A DNA stretch of 64,000 nucleotides, from NCBI RefSeq assembly GCF_030936135.1, contig NC_082595.1:106557334-106621333 (forward strand), in the 5' to 3' direction. This document shows, piece after piece, positions 37,061 through 49,300 of the stretch; the first letter of the stretch is position 1; each line of letters starts with the position of its first letter. The notes below the pieces were generated by a model. The model searched no databases, had not been told where the DNA came from, and saw nothing but the letters and a program-made list of their open reading frames with translations. Source of the DNA: Gavia stellata. Its lineage: Eukaryota; Chordata; Aves; Gaviiformes; Gaviidae. The position numbers and the translations under genes are program-made.

Positions 37061-38835
37061 ATCTTGTCATCATTAAGTCTGGTATCAAATGAGAAATACT
37101 GTCCCAAAGACGCTAGAAAGAAGGCATGGCTGGATAGGCTAAGAGAGGCTACCAAATGTGTCTGCCTGTAAGAGACAAGAGAGTGGAGATCTGGGACTCA
37201 GACAGAAGGATAAGGTGGAAGAAGCCAGGTCCCACTGAGTGAACAGAGGTTACCTGAGCTAGGGAACCGAAGTAACGAGCCACAGGGCTGTGAGAGTGTC
37301 TGTAGAAGCAGTCTGGCCACCAGACATGAGCTACCAAACCCTGCAGCAAGGGATAATACAGCATGTCAACAATATTTTACTTCTAGCTCTGGTACAACCC
37401 AGGTGTGTCTGCACCATGCTACGCTGGTAAGACCATAGAAGCCATGAGCTATGTGGGCATCATCTCCTTGCCAAAGACGGAGGTGCCTACTCTGAAGAGA
37501 AGTTAGTTATCAGCAGGCCTTTCCTACCCTAACACAGTGAAATGGCTGTAAGCGCAGGTGAACGTTGTTACCTAGCCCCATGAGAGGGGTAGGTCAGACG
37601 TCTAGCGTTAGCGTGGTAGCTTCCCAGAGAGGTCAGCTGCACAGCTAGCCAGCAACCGGGACAGTGCGGATGTCTTGCCAAATGTGGCAGACACTTTCTC
37701 ACCTTCCTCCTTCCCCTTAGCCAATAACTATTGCAGTTAATGCTTATTCATGTCAGAACACCCCCACTGATCTAGCAGATCGCTGTTCTCCACTGACAAG
37801 CAGTAAGTCCAACTGTGAACTGTTCCAGGAGGGCTAGGATGACATTCCAGGGCTGGCTGGCACTGTCCCGCCTATGTTGAAATGCTCATGGAAACTTCTG
37901 TCGGCTGCTCTCAGAGCATTAGGAGGGCTCAAAGGATGTGATAATTTGGCCATTCAGCTGGGCAATATTTTCTATGCTCTCAATCATCTGGGTGAGTGGT
38001 TCCTATTCCAGCTACTGTGCCTTGCAAACATGAGTGTTGCAGAGTTATTTTCTTCTTGCAGGAAGTCCTGCTTCGTCATGGTATGATTTGAGCCTGATCT
38101 GCAGATAGCTGGGACTAAATTATTATTTTCCGTGTGGACTATTTGAGTATGTAAAAATGTCATCACCAATTCATAGGAAGGCTTACAAAGGAACAGAGAA
38201 ATTTAAAGTCATAGGTCAAGAAGGAAAAGTATATACTTTGTAAACAAGGATGGAAAATGTGACTTCATGTAGAAGAGGGTGTGAACCAGAGCCCTTCTGT
38301 GGAAATATCGTTTTGGGGAAACCCTTGATAAGGCTGTAGATGCAGTTCACCTCCTCAGTGCTTAAACCAGTGGGAATGTTGTGCTGGAGACGTCCAGAAA
38401 GGAATTCCTGAACTTGTCTAAGACAAATATAGCAAAGTCCAAACACAGCTCTGAGTACACACAGGGGCCTTGCATGTCTCCCCTGAATCTCTTTGAACTT
38501 ATTAATTGCACAGAAATTGAAGCAGTGTAGAGAAACAGAAAGAGGTAATTGGAGGTCAATAGATAACTTACCTGGCACCCCATTGCCACAAATTCACATG
38601 GAGGCAGAATCAAGGGCTCTCTTCCATGTCAGCAATTTTATTGCCTGTTCTTAAAAGCTTCCCCTGAAGGGAACTTTGCAGCTGCCCTGAGTAGCCTAAT
38701 TCAGTGCTTCTAACCCTTACAATTACACATTTTCCATAATCACCAACGTATTTATCTTTGCTTCAGATTGTGTGATTTCACATCATCGTTCATGCAGCTA
38801 TTGCTGTGAACATTTATGTCAGTCCTTTACCAAGT

Positions 38836-39110
38836 GACAGACTGTTATTGTGTCCTTACCTGAGTCTTCTCCTATCTAAACCGAACAACCTTCAACCTGT
38901 TCACAAGGTCATACTCTGCTCATATTTTAACATTCATGTGGCTCTCCTCTGGATGCTTTCCAATACAGCAACATCCGGACACAGCACTCCAGCCAAGCCA
39001 TCACCAGCATCGAGTAGAGTAATTTTGTTACCTTCCAGGTCTTGAGTTAAAAATACTTGTTAATAAACTTCAGAATGAGATTAGCCTTATTTTCAACAAC
39101 ATCATGCTGA
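38836..39110 (-). mobile_element. Old CR1-type LINE fragment, antisense
   Basis: Contains cttctcctatctaaaccgaa, ctcctctggatgctttccaa and acagcactccagccaagcca, which match diverged antisense CR1 ORF2 sequence, in the same order as the piece 2 kb upstream. It is older and more degraded than the 32 kb copy. Confidence 0.6.
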
Positions 39111-40183
39111 GTGGAGTTACGTAGCAATTTGCTAGGCCTCCGTCCAGATTCTTTTCTGCAAGACTGAGGTGGGCAAAACTATATAAAGTCATGTGAAAGA
39201 TATAATAAATGAAGCCTCAGGCATTGCCAGATTCACCCCAAAACCTTTTATCTCAAAGTAATCTGCCTATTAATTCCAATATGCTTGGGATTCACTCTGT
39301 CCTTCCATTTCTGAAACACACATCTCTCAGAGGCTGACCATGCAAAATTCAGACTCAAAAATGATACGAACAGCAAGTGGTGAAAGAACCTGCAGTGCTG
39401 CATCCAGCTTCTGAGAGGTTTTGCCATCTGTTTCTGGGATACAAGTGCCAATGGGATTTGATTACACAAATTACTGAGTTTAGATTCTAGAGATGAGACT
39501 GAAGTGTTAACAGCCAGGACTGGAACGAAGATGGGTGAGTGAAGAGGGCTGTACCTTGTTAACTTCATTTCTACGTTATTTCCACATTGATTTTTGCTTT
39601 GAACAGTATCTCTCAGGTTGCACCTATGTGGGAACGTTACCCTAGTCTGTTTTGTTCATGCCAGATGAAATGTGTTCACATGCTTTTGTAACGGCACATT
39701 TCCAGTGAATTACAGGATCAGCGTAGCTCTGCCCTGTTTTGGATGAGTGCTTCTCATTCAGAGCAGATATCCTCTAATATACCTTTTGCTTGCTTTCCTG
39801 AGCCTGTGAGGGCTCTCCAAGGGCAGTCTCAGATGTTTAAACTGAAAGTGTTCTGAGGTTGAAACTTTAAAATCCAGGAAGTTCACAGTTTCTGGTGACA
39901 TGACAGTACATGATGAATGCATACAGGAAAAAACAGCAGGATGATCAGGACATCCTCCTGTGCTCACATACCAAGTTGATTACATACCTAATGCTCTGAT
40001 GTTGTACGATTTCCACATTCTCTTGCAAAGTGAACCAAGATTTCTCATACTTTTAGGCTGCAGTTTGATGATACAGTGTCTTGAGCAGAAATCCTCTTTT
40101 AAGGAATCCTTTCCCCTTACTGATATTCTTTCCCATTCCCACACCCGAAGTTGCTGTTGGTTAAAATTGTTGAAAATGACAAG

Positions 40184-40232
40184 AGAAAAAAAAGAAAAAA
40201 AAAAGGGGGGGGGGGGGGGGGGGAGGGAAGGA
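40184..40232. repeat. A-rich tract followed by a 19-G run
   Basis: An interrupted A tract (40184-40204) is followed by 19 consecutive G (40205-40223) and then agggaaggaggg. Such a run can form G-quadruplexes and is prone to slippage. The exact G count may be unreliable in an assembly. Confidence 0.9.
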
Positions 40233-40484
40233 GGGTTTAAATCAGATCAGTTTTCCAGTCAAGGGCTGACAATGTGAAAGGTGTGGATCCAGCACAGCTA
40301 ACTCGGTCTAAGCCAAGCATGCCCCCCTCTTCACTTCATCCCCTGCACTGGCACTACTGCTTGACTAAACTTGCAAGGAAACAGCCAAGGGAGCAATGCT
40401 GGGTGAAAATGACACAGCTGTTTCTGTAGGGATAGACCATGGACTCATGCTGAACTGCTTGCCAGGGCAGAAAGGAAGAGGTCC

Positions 40485-40840
40485 TCCTTCTCTCCGAGAG
40501 ACCTTATCGCTCCCTATAACTACCTGAAAGGAGATTGTAGAGAGGTGGGTGCTGATCTCTTCTCCCAAGTGACAGTGATAGGACAAGAGGAAACGGCCAC
40601 AAGTGCACCAGGGGAGGTTTAGACTGGATATTGGGAAAAACTTCTTCACTGAAAGGGTTGTCAGACATTGGAATAGGCTGCCCAGGGAGGTGGTTGAGTC
40701 ACCATCCCTGGAGGTATTTAAAAGACACGTGGATAAGGTGCTTAGGGACATGGTTTAGTGGTGGACTTGGCGGTGTTAGGTTTACGGTTGGACTTGATGA
40801 TCTTAAAGGTCTTTTCCAACCTAAATGATTCTATGATTCT
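40485..40840 (+). mobile_element. CR1 LINE 3' fragment
   Basis: Runs from the last ORF2 segment (cttatcgctccctataacta, acttcttcactgaaagggtt, caggctgcccagggaggtgg in slightly changed form) to the tail (ttggacttgatgatcttaaa) and terminal attctatgattct. It belongs to the same CR1 group as the 7.6-9.0 kb and 60.4 kb copies. Confidence 0.88.
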
Positions 40841-43800
40841 CCTTACCCTCCTGCCCACCTCTTTTCCTTCCCCTTTCCTGGCTTGGGGCCACATATCTGC
40901 TCCTGTCCTTGCTCTGGCCCTAGCACTCATTGGGTGCTTCTCTGAGATGATTAAACAAGCCAGATGCTTTGTTGCTGGTTTAGTTTTCTGCAGGGACAGT
41001 GAGTTAAATTGGCTCAGAGAGGGGTCTGGAAGGCACCGGCACAAAGGCAGCCATAAAACCTGTCTGCAGAGAGAGAGGAGGTTGCATTTAGTGCTGTAGA
41101 TGTAGCCTTGGTTTTCTGCTTGTTCAGATTCCTGAACCAGCTTGAGTGGGCAATAAACCAGACTGATGCCACTGCAACAGTGGGGACAAGCTGTAAGGGC
41201 AACAAGGGCTTCAATCATGCCAATTTACCACCTTAAAACGGCTGCAGAATGGCAGGGTGGGGGCTGACTCGCCACATTGTGGGGAGCAGCAGGTGAATAT
41301 GTTTGCAGAAAATGGAACAGGAATAGGCTGTATTGCTGCCAGGGACAATGCACCCTCAAGTTGGCTCATTGAAGAGAAGCATACAGTCACGTACCATGGT
41401 GTCCTTAGCATCCTTAGTAAATGCTGGCACCTGCAAAGGCTGCAGGGCAAACTTTGCTAAACACACATTTTGCTTTTATGACTCAGACCCAGCAAGAGGC
41501 AAAACGCTGTCACATGTTTTAGGGCTGTTAGAAAAGGAGCAACCAGCACACTTACCACAGACAGTTAATAGAGGATTGAAGACCTGGTCCAAGCTCACTG
41601 TGACACAAAAAAACCCACTACCTCCCTAGACAGATAACACCAAGAGCAACCCTATTGCCACTGCTGGACCAGCCCTGATGTCACAACCCCTTAACTTGGG
41701 AGCTAGTGTAGAAGTGGGAAAGGCATGTCACCTTACCAGGCACCTTATTGACTTTTTTGCTTCCATTTTCGTTCTGCCGTGTGACAATGAGTGTCATTTA
41801 CAGCTTGACTCAGTTGTCTACCTTGGAGACGTGCGCCCTTTTGGGATGCCCTGGTGTGTCCCACCTGGCCTTCAGCTACTACATGGTGGCTCTGGAGATC
41901 CTGGGACACATATCCCTACTCCATTAGGCTATTGCCCCCATGGACTTCTTATGAGAAGTCAGGATCTCCACAGGGACCATTTCCAGTTTGTTGGGGAACA
42001 GAAGCTCTTTCTATAGACCTATCTCCTGAATTAATCACTGTTTAAAAAATAATCCCCCACATGAGTTTAATCCCAGGCTTTCCCACAGGCATTGCACAAG
42101 CTCAGTGAGGCACTGCCTCACACACACTGCTGTGGAAAAAATTTCCACTGATAAACCAGCTGTGATCAAACACTGCCCCATTGTTACTGGGACAGGTGTC
42201 CCCTGTTTGTGCAGTGGTTTCCCAGCTCCAGATTTTGTTCAAGGTAGAAACATACATAACACATCAGGGTTTCCCCTGGTTTCTGGGACCTTCCTGCTCT
42301 TCCTCACCTTCCACGGTAGCCATCAGAGCCATAGGTAGTCATTTCTGCGCGGCTTCTCCAAGGGCACCGACGCATGTCCCTAATGCCTGCCAGGTCCAGC
42401 CCACAGCGAGCATGATTTAGGGTTTTCCTCCCTTGTTGTTTAAGTCAAAGCCCACATTTTGCCATAGCTACAAAACATCTTTTTACTGCTTTCAGTCCCC
42501 AACACCCTCTTTTGTTAGAACAAAGTAGGTGAGTAACAGCAGCAGAACAAGTTAGTCCACTTGATAAAGTAAACTGCAGATAAGGTGCTGAAGGACTTAA
42601 ATCAGTGCAAGGGGAAATAATGAGTACTACCTGCTGAATGGTATCAGGAAACATCGCCTCTTGAAATGTCTTGTGGGTTTTCTGCACTGGCATCTCTGTT
42701 CAGCCTCACACTTGAAAATTGAGTGCAGGCTCTAGAGGCAACTTGTTTTCTGAGCAGTAACAACATGCTCAGCTAATTATACAAGTTCCTGTGTCGTGGC
42801 TTCCCTTTGAGAGAGATCAAAGCAGCCTGGGCTGTAATAGAAAGCAGAGGATGTTTCAGATGGATCTAATTAGAACTTCTATTTGAATCACCTGAGAAGG
42901 TAAACCATATTATATCTCTGGGTGTCTTTGTTTTCTAAAACATATGGGATAGTAACTATTGTGCTGAGTGGATTTGCAAGAGAGGGTGTAACTATTCTGC
43001 AACATTTATGAAAAAGAGAAACTTACAGAAAAAATAAAAAGGATGTCATGTAGATCACCTGTTCTGGGTTAAAGTGAGACCTTGCTATTTACCTCTAGGA
43101 ATCTTCCACACTTCAGAGTTAACTTTAAACATTTTTCAGCCTGAACGCTGTGAGAGAAAGAGATTTGGTGTCAAACTTGGGCTTCTTTAGCTCTGTGGGG
43201 CTTTATAAGCCAAAGATACCTACTGCCTCCCAGGAGACAGTGTATATGAGAAATGATGAATGTGTCCGCATAGCTTCGGTTTTACCAACAGAAGGTACAT
43301 AGATACTTGAGAAACTGCTTGCTGAAAAAATTACAGCAATTCTTTTTCAATGAGACATTAAATGAACAAGGGGAACAGCAACGTTACTTGAGAAGGACAT
43401 TACTATTTTTCCATATGCAATTTGATATTTGTTTGCTGGTATTCCATCTTTCCCAATTCGGTTTGGGATTTTTTGACTTTTGAGTAGCAGCACAGTTCTC
43501 ATTTGCATGAGTTGTCCTCTGTATGGTTTCTTATCTATACAATTAACAGGGTGTTTGGTCTCGGCTACACAGTTGCAAAAAGGGTGTATTTGAAAATGAA
43601 GGCTGACCCACAGCATTTGAATATGAATGCAAGTTTGTGAACAGGGCAAAAGATACATGCAAAACTAGCAGATGCTGTTTAACCTCATCATAAACTTTGT
43701 TTAATGACCTTTTTTCTTTTCTATTACCTGTTTTATCAACCCGTTATCAATGAAATACAAGTTCTTTGTACAGATTAAGCTATTGTACCATAAGCTGTGA

Positions 43801-44329
43801 GCATATGCTGCGCACACAAAACTATCAGAAATCTTTGTTTTGTTAGTGTTTTTATTATTAAGTCATGTCACTATCTCAAGGACTTGTGTCACAGCCTATA
43901 ACTTGGCAATGTTTCCCTTTTGATCCATCTTGGTCTTGGGATCAACCAGATCCATGGAATTCTTGAGGTTGTCACAAGAGGATGATGTCTTCAGAATAGC
44001 AAAATAGTCTTTTTTGTAGAATGCTGGATATACTGATGGACACGCCCAGAAAACTGAAAAGACACTTCCTTTTCCCTACCTTTTTGGGTTTTTTTTCCCA
44101 ATTCTGCCAGCCATTCATCCATTGGATAAAAAAAGCCTGTAACAGTCTTTTTTTTAATGGATCTTGGGGTGGGGTGGGAAGATACTCTGAATCAGTGAGA
44201 TGTCTTGCTTTCTGGTTATTCCTACATAGGAGTATTAAAAGCAACCATACTGGATCAGCTCAAATGTCTATGTAGCACAGTTTTCGGGTTTGTTTTTTTT
44301 TCGCTCTGTTGCTACCCTAGAATACTTAA

Positions 44330-44890
44330 AATTAGTTTGCCTTTTTTAATTGCTCCTCAGAATTCAGCTGACATTTCCTCAGACCCCATTTTTGAGTGAT
44401 AATAGTCAATTCAGAGTCCACCACAGAATACATAATGTCAGGATCATTTCTTTCTACCTTATACTTACCAGTGCTGAATTTCATGATCCAGTCACTCGGT
44501 ATCCTGAGATCTCTATGCAGATCTTCACAGGCAGAAGTGGCTTTTGTTAGTCTTGATCATTCAAAATTTTCCAGAGTTGTGTATCACTAATCACTGCCTT
44601 TTCCACATCATTTGAGAACAGAGGGTAAGACACAGGCTTATATACACCTTCCTGTGGAGCTCTGGTGATGTCATCTCTCTATTAGAAAAGCAAATAATTT
44701 CTTCCTACTTTTGTCTGCCATCTTTTAACCAGGTCAGTATCCGGGCGAAGTCTCATTGCAGATGAATCTCTCGAAGAACCACCGTTGATGAGAAACCCTG
44801 ACAAATGCCTGCTGGAAACCCACGTCAGTGACGTCAAGTACATTGCTTGGCTGTAAGCTCATTGCTGTCCTCTATCCATTCACAAGGTAA
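44330..44890 (-). mobile_element. Possible ancient CR1/L3-like remnant, antisense
   Basis: Phrases such as tcctgtggagctctggtgat, a stretch resembling 'last-exon' CR1 antisense (ccatcttttaaccaggtcag) and tgcctgctggaaacccacgt keep the order of antisense LINE ORF2 but are heavily decayed. I make this call from weak resemblance only. Confidence 0.4.
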
Positions 44891-46186
44891 GACCACAGAT
44901 CATGTTTATATTATAGTTTTCTGTCATGGGCTCTTTTGAGCAGAAAAGTCACAGTGAAGCACCCTGTCTGCTTGGGAGCACCAGCTCTGATATGCAATGT
45001 GGTGGCAATAGGCAGCCATTGCCAATGTTCATTATCATCTCAGGAGGTGCTGATTTTTCTGCTTTCACCTGGTGATTCGCAGCCTTTCAAAGCCTGACTT
45101 TGTATGAACAGCCTTTGCAGTACAAAATGATCACAATTTTACGAACGCTTATGATTTTACTCAAGCTGATGTTATCCACTCAGGTACTGTTCCGTACTAT
45201 TCTTAAGAGTCTTTTCTCAGTGCTTTCCATTCTTAAAATGATTTTCACAATCTGCCTTTCCCTGTAGCTCTCTGCTAGCTGTTCATTCCAGAGCTAGGGA
45301 AGTGCTCTGTTAGGAATAACCAGGAAGTGTATATTCATAGCAAAATACATATTTTTACATATTCTTAAGCTCCCTTTCTCTATTCCCTCTGGTTGCATAA
45401 ATGTGTCAGCACCTGTTACAAGGGTGCACGCAGGTTTTGCCTCTCCCTTTATGTTTCATCATCCAATCTACTGCATGAGTAAATTAGCGTAGGTATTAAC
45501 AAGCTGGAAAAGGTTGTTTTTTCTAGGTTTTGATTTCAGCACTGCATTATATTCTGGTGTGTCAGTATTCTTGGATTCTAGGTTATTTACTTGTTAACTT
45601 CAGTGCAGTTAATGCAGATGTATACTAAAAACTCAACATTACACAGATTTTTTCCAGGAGAGATCACTCTTCATTGTTTCCCTTGTTGGCCAAGGGGTAA
45701 CAAACATACAGAAATCTCTAGCTGAGCCCATGATGTTACTACAGCCCTCTCCAGAGTGGGACATGGCCTGTAGCAGAGCTCTCCCTCACTTACAGCAACG
45801 TTTCTAACTATTCCCTCATGTTCTGGCTGTGCGTTTGCCAAGTACCACTGTGAGGAATATTTGAAGATCCAAAGTCAGCTTTTCTCATGGCAGATGAATT
45901 TCTAGCACCTTATTTGTTAGGAATCTGCTTAGGACTCTGCTTTCTCCAAGCGATTTCTTTCTCCCTCCATTTTGAGTAGGTACAGCCGAGATGAAAAAAA
46001 GGAGATATGAGGGAAACAGTCTGGTGACAGTGGCAAAGAAATAATTATAGACCCTGTTCCATGCTCTGTCTTGGATGGAGTGTGCTGAAAAGTCTGAACA
46101 TACTGTTTTTGTAGAGTGTGCTGGTATTTCATACTGTGTGAGTCAGCTGAAAATCCCCTGATCCTTTTGCTTCATTTTCCTCTCAG

Positions 46187-46317
46187 GCTGTACAGCAAAA
46201 TCACCGGACAAAATGCCATCCCTGATTACTGCAGGTTTCCACTGCCTATTTCTACTGGTCACAGCATGTCGCCAGACATCACAGGACTCAAACTTTGATC
46301 CATTCATCCAATATGTA
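46187..46317 (+). CDS. ADGRF5: ADGRF5 exon with 5'UTR end, start codon and signal peptide
   Basis: A pyrimidine-rich acceptor ends at 46186 (ctctcag), followed by 26 bases of 5'UTR and ATG at 46213. The coding part is 35 codons, beginning [19 protein letters not shown], a short hydrophobic core (about residues 9-18) typical of a cleaved signal peptide. The donor is gtgagt at 46318. An alternative donor three bases earlier (gtagtg) would drop one valine. The exon ends in phase 0. The acceptor before the ATG implies at least one non-coding exon further upstream. Confidence 0.85.
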
Positions 46318-49300
46318 GTGAGTATCCTTTCCCAGCCCCGCTGGTTTTCATTTGGTCTCTGCTTGTAGCACCCAGCTCCTCTAGCTCTGCTTTACATCCA
46401 CAAAACCTTAGAGGAAGTCAGTATAAGATCAGGTGGGGAAACTGAACCCAGAGTCTCCTCAGCGTGTAAAAGAGATGGAGAAATCCAGGAACTGGGCTCT
46501 TCCTTCCCAGTCTTAAAGCCTCTCCAGAAGGAACTGAGCAAAACTTCTGGTTTCTCACTCATGATAGTCTGCGAGGGATTTAAATTGCTGTCCCTGGAGC
46601 TAAGCCTAGGTAACAGTTACGTGGGCACTGTTCCTGGATGGGATTCACCCATCCTATGAGGGAGAGAAACCAAATAAGCCAACAAAACTAGCTCAGGCAC
46701 AGAGGTGTTTTCAGGTAGGTGAGAGGAGTCTCACCACTGTCTTGACAGTAGGACATGAGTACACATGACCAAAATGCCACTCCCGAGTGACTTGTGTTTA
46801 GATGTTGCACTTGGACTCAGACTTTACTTCAGTCTCCCACTTCTTCAGTAATTCTCACATATCTCTTGCTTCATCAATAGTGCAGATGTCTAATAGTGAC
46901 CAAGTATCTTGATTGCTCTGTTTTTTTCAAACTGTCTCCAGCTCAGCACTTAGGCATTTTCATGAAAAGAGTAACACTTTATTTTTTAGCATTGTTGATC
47001 CATGGTTGATCCTGCAAATGAGTCATCATTTAATGGTGTGAAATACGTGAAATATTTAACGATATAGTAATATCCTTTAGTTGTTTGGGAGAATAATTAA
47101 AAAAGGAAACCAACTGAGACCAAACCTGGGGCAAGAAGTGGATTACAGTGGGATTTCTGTAACTTTTGCAGCTAACCTCTAAGGTGAAAGGTAGTACCCC
47201 TAACAGTGCGAAAATGGCAGTGCACCTTGGGATCTTCACTGCCAGAGCAGCTGCGATACAAAGCCCAGCTCTAATCACACACCAGATGGTTCCTTTATGT
47301 AAAGAGATGACTTAAGAGTTGCCAAGCTATTCACCCTTTCTGTAAATAAAGATTTCAGTAGGACTCAAGAAACTGGCAAAGCTGCAAATTTCCTGCCTGC
47401 GTCTTTGCTTGTTCTTTAGCCTTTCTTGCTAATTGTGGTGCCAATGTATTTTTAGGGCATGATTACAAAAATAAGATAGTCTGCATCTCATTTGGCTGCA
47501 CCCTGCTTGAACCCAGTCATGCTGAAATTGTGCCACCACTGCCCTGGTCGACCGTGTGCTACTGATAGCCCACAAAATAGCTGAACTGACACCTGAGCTG
47601 GAGCCAAGACATTTCAATCCCCTTTCTACTCCCGCTCAGGCTGCTTTGCTGCTGCAGAGCTCGAAGCTCAGAGCAAAGAGGAAAGCAAGGGGTAATATGA
47701 GTCCACTTTCTGGATTCAAAGGCTGAGTGGCCAGGTGTCCCCCGCAGTTTGCAAGGCTGGCCCCGGACCGAGAGCAGTGCATCAGCCCCATAGCCAGTTT
47801 GCAAGCTCAGACACAGAATGTCTGCTAAGCTGAGACAATTGCCTTGCAGAGATATGCAAAGAGACACCTGCAAACTCAGTACATCCCTCAGCTAGTGTTT
47901 AATATTTCCCTGCCTGGAAGATGTAAATATTCTGTTTAAAGAGGAAAAGGGGGGGCGGGGAGGGGCAAAGATTTGTGGGGGAAAAAAATTATCTATGCCG
48001 GTATTTTCTTTGCTAATTCTTTCATACCAACAACAGCAGCTAAAGCTACACTTTGTTTTTCACAGAGCTTCACTCTCTTTTTTTCCACAGATTGACAGTG
48101 CGCTAGGAGAGGAAAGCTTTCAGTCAGAGATGCAAAGGCAGAAGCGAAACAGTACGTACACAAATGTATGGCAACAGAGCAGGTTTCTAGTAAGCCAAGG
48201 GTGAAATAAATTGCTATTGGGGACAGCATCTCTTGAGGTACTGAACGGCGATCATCAAGGGGGAGTTGTTGTGGTTTAACCCCAGCCGGCAGCTAAGCAC
48301 CACACAGCCGCTCGCTCACTCTCCCCCAGTGGGATGGGGGACGGAATCAGAAGGGTAAAAGTGAGAAAACTCGTGAGTTGAGATAAAGACAGTTAAATAG
48401 GTCAAGGACAATAAGGAACTCATTCAGCACTTCCCATCAGCAGGCAGGTGTTCAGCCATTTCCAGGAAAGCAGGGCTCCATCACATGTAAGGGTTACTTG
48501 GGAAGACAAATGGCATAACTCTGAATGTCCTCCCCTTCCTTCTTCTTCCCCCAGCTTTTATTGCTGAGTGTGACGACATATGGTGTGGACGTCATGCTCC
48601 AGGTCATATGGTGTGTGACATCATATTGGTCAGTTGGGATCAGCCATCCCAACTGTGTCCCCCGCCAGCTTCTTGTGCACCCCCATCTTACTTGCTAGGA
48701 GGACAGAGTAGCAAAAAGAGAAGGCCTTGATGCTGTGTAAGCACTGTTCAGCAATAACTAAAACATTGTGTTATCAACACCGTTTTCATTACAAATCCAA
48801 AATATAGCCCCTTACAAGCTACTTATGAAGAAATTTAATGCTACCCCAGCCAAAACCAGTACAGTAGTAAAGGCAGAAACAAAAGAGGTGGAAACTAGTC
48901 TGGTCAGAGATTGACATATATGAGCACAGCTCCTGTGCAAAATGAAATACATGGTGTAAAAAAAAAACCCTGAGTCTCTTAGCAGGACAGTGTGACAAGA
49001 TAATCCTGTATGGCTATGCTTGACAACCCATCCACTTGCTGAGTCAAAGGACAGAAGGGATGAGACAGTTTTTCTCTGTATATATCATGCCATTTATAAC
49101 AGCTTCCTATTGCTCTGGGACCAAAGAAATCTGGCTTCTGTCAGACAAGCAGCAGATAAAACACGTGCAGAATATCTGCTGAGTAGGAAGCAAGAAGATT
49201 TCCTAAGCAGAATGCCACACTAAGCTACCAATAAATGGCAACAAAGAGCCCAAATGCCAAACTGGAAGCCATCAATTTGTGATTTACCCTCACACACAGC

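Larger units (their letters stand above)
37061..46186. other. Non-coding sequence upstream of the ADGRF5 start exon
   Basis: Holds the CR1 remnants at 38.8, 40.5 and possibly 44.3 kb and the poly-G run. The rest shows no coding frame with a recognisable domain. It is presumably part of the first ADGRF5 intron and/or the upstream region. Confidence 0.45.
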
